A stretch of 36,923 bases of DNA from Oxalobacteraceae bacterium (lineage in GTDB: Bacteria > Pseudomonadota > Gammaproteobacteria > Burkholderiales > Burkholderiaceae_D). Under the pieces are notes generated by a model. It had not been told where the DNA came from. It did not search any database and was given only the letters and a program-made list of their open reading frames with translations. The position numbers and the translations under genes were made by a program. Where the stretch lies: assembly GCA_947464955.1 (NCBI GenBank), contig CANHZI010000023.1:1-36923 (forward strand), given 5' to 3'. Positions within the stretch are counted from its first letter, which is position 1; each line of letters starts with the position of its first letter. Positions 36,783-36,923 of the stretch are shown here, one piece after another.

Positions 36783-36923
36783 ATGCAACATTTTCGTTTT
36801 TCTATATTAATCTCCTTGGTCTGCCTCACGCTGGCAGCGTATTGGGGCTACAGTCACGGCGGCCTCAGCGCAGCCATTGGCGCGACTGGAATTGCCCTCA
36901 TTCTGGCTATCCTTGAAATTTCA
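36783..36923 (+). CDS. DUF475 membrane protein, N-terminal part
   Basis: The ATG at 36783, preceded by AGGTG, opens a frame that runs off the right edge after 47 residues. The start MQHFRFSILISLVCLTLAAYWGY and the following GGLSAAIGATGIALILAILEIS match the beginning of DUF475 (PF04332) integral membrane proteins, a group related in appearance to TerC/LerI-type proteins. Function unknown. The rest of the gene is outside the window. Confidence 0.75.
   Translation, partial: MQHFRFSILISLVCLTLAAYWGYSHGGLSAAIGATGIALILAILEIS

Noticed and set aside
1-36923. CRISPR arrays, rRNA and tRNA genes
   Set aside because: No arrays of spaced direct repeats, and no tRNA cloverleaf or rRNA blocks were recognised on reading; a dedicated scan was not possible.

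Overview
The window looks like chromosomal DNA of a betaproteobacterium, probably of the Oxalobacteraceae and close to Undibacterium. This rests on moderate GC content by eye, the gltB-gltD order and protein style, a proteobacterial assimilatory nitrate cluster, and short intergenic palindromes of the CTGGATTCCCGCC...GCGGGAATGAC type. The taxonomic placement is an inference; no search was run.

Left part (1-11.3 kb): the 3' end of an IS481-like transposase lies at the left edge. It abuts a PqqL-type M16 peptidase gene that appears cut by the insertion. Next come a DUF4214/cadherin-repeat protein and, on the minus strand, the glutamate synthase operon gltB-gltD, with a palindromic repeat between the two genes and an intrinsic terminator after gltD. 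A gene-poor stretch of about 1.1 kb lies upstream of gltB.

Middle (11.3-26.6 kb): accessory and housekeeping genes. On the plus strand are a lipoprotein, two GNAT acetyltransferases, a SAM methyltransferase, two small membrane proteins, YccF, a periplasmic GH63 glycosidase like YgjK, and a SnoaL-like protein. A large beta-propeller sensor histidine kinase on the minus strand has no adjacent response regulator. Next come a small exported protein, a SlyD-like FKBP prolyl isomerase, a YtcJ-like amidohydrolase, and directly upstream of it a REP-associated tyrosine transposase (RAYT) relative whose HUH motif is altered.

Right part (26.8-36.9 kb): a complete nitrate assimilation locus on the plus strand. 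It holds a NasT-like ANTAR antiterminator, a leader region, then nrtA-nrtB-nrtC (nitrate ABC transporter), nirB-nirD (NADH nitrite reductase) and nasA (nitrate reductase). The leader holds an almost perfect sigma54 promoter, NtrC-like half sites, a hairpin with the A1/G4 hexaloop expected of ANTAR targets, and a strong intrinsic terminator just before nrtA. This predicts two layers of control: nitrogen limitation switches on sigma54 transcription, and nitrate or nitrite, sensed through the NasT system, allows read-through into the operon. Together the products import nitrate and reduce it to nitrite and then ammonium, which glutamine synthetase (not in the window) and GltBD assimilate into glutamate. 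The start of a DUF475 membrane protein gene runs off the right edge.
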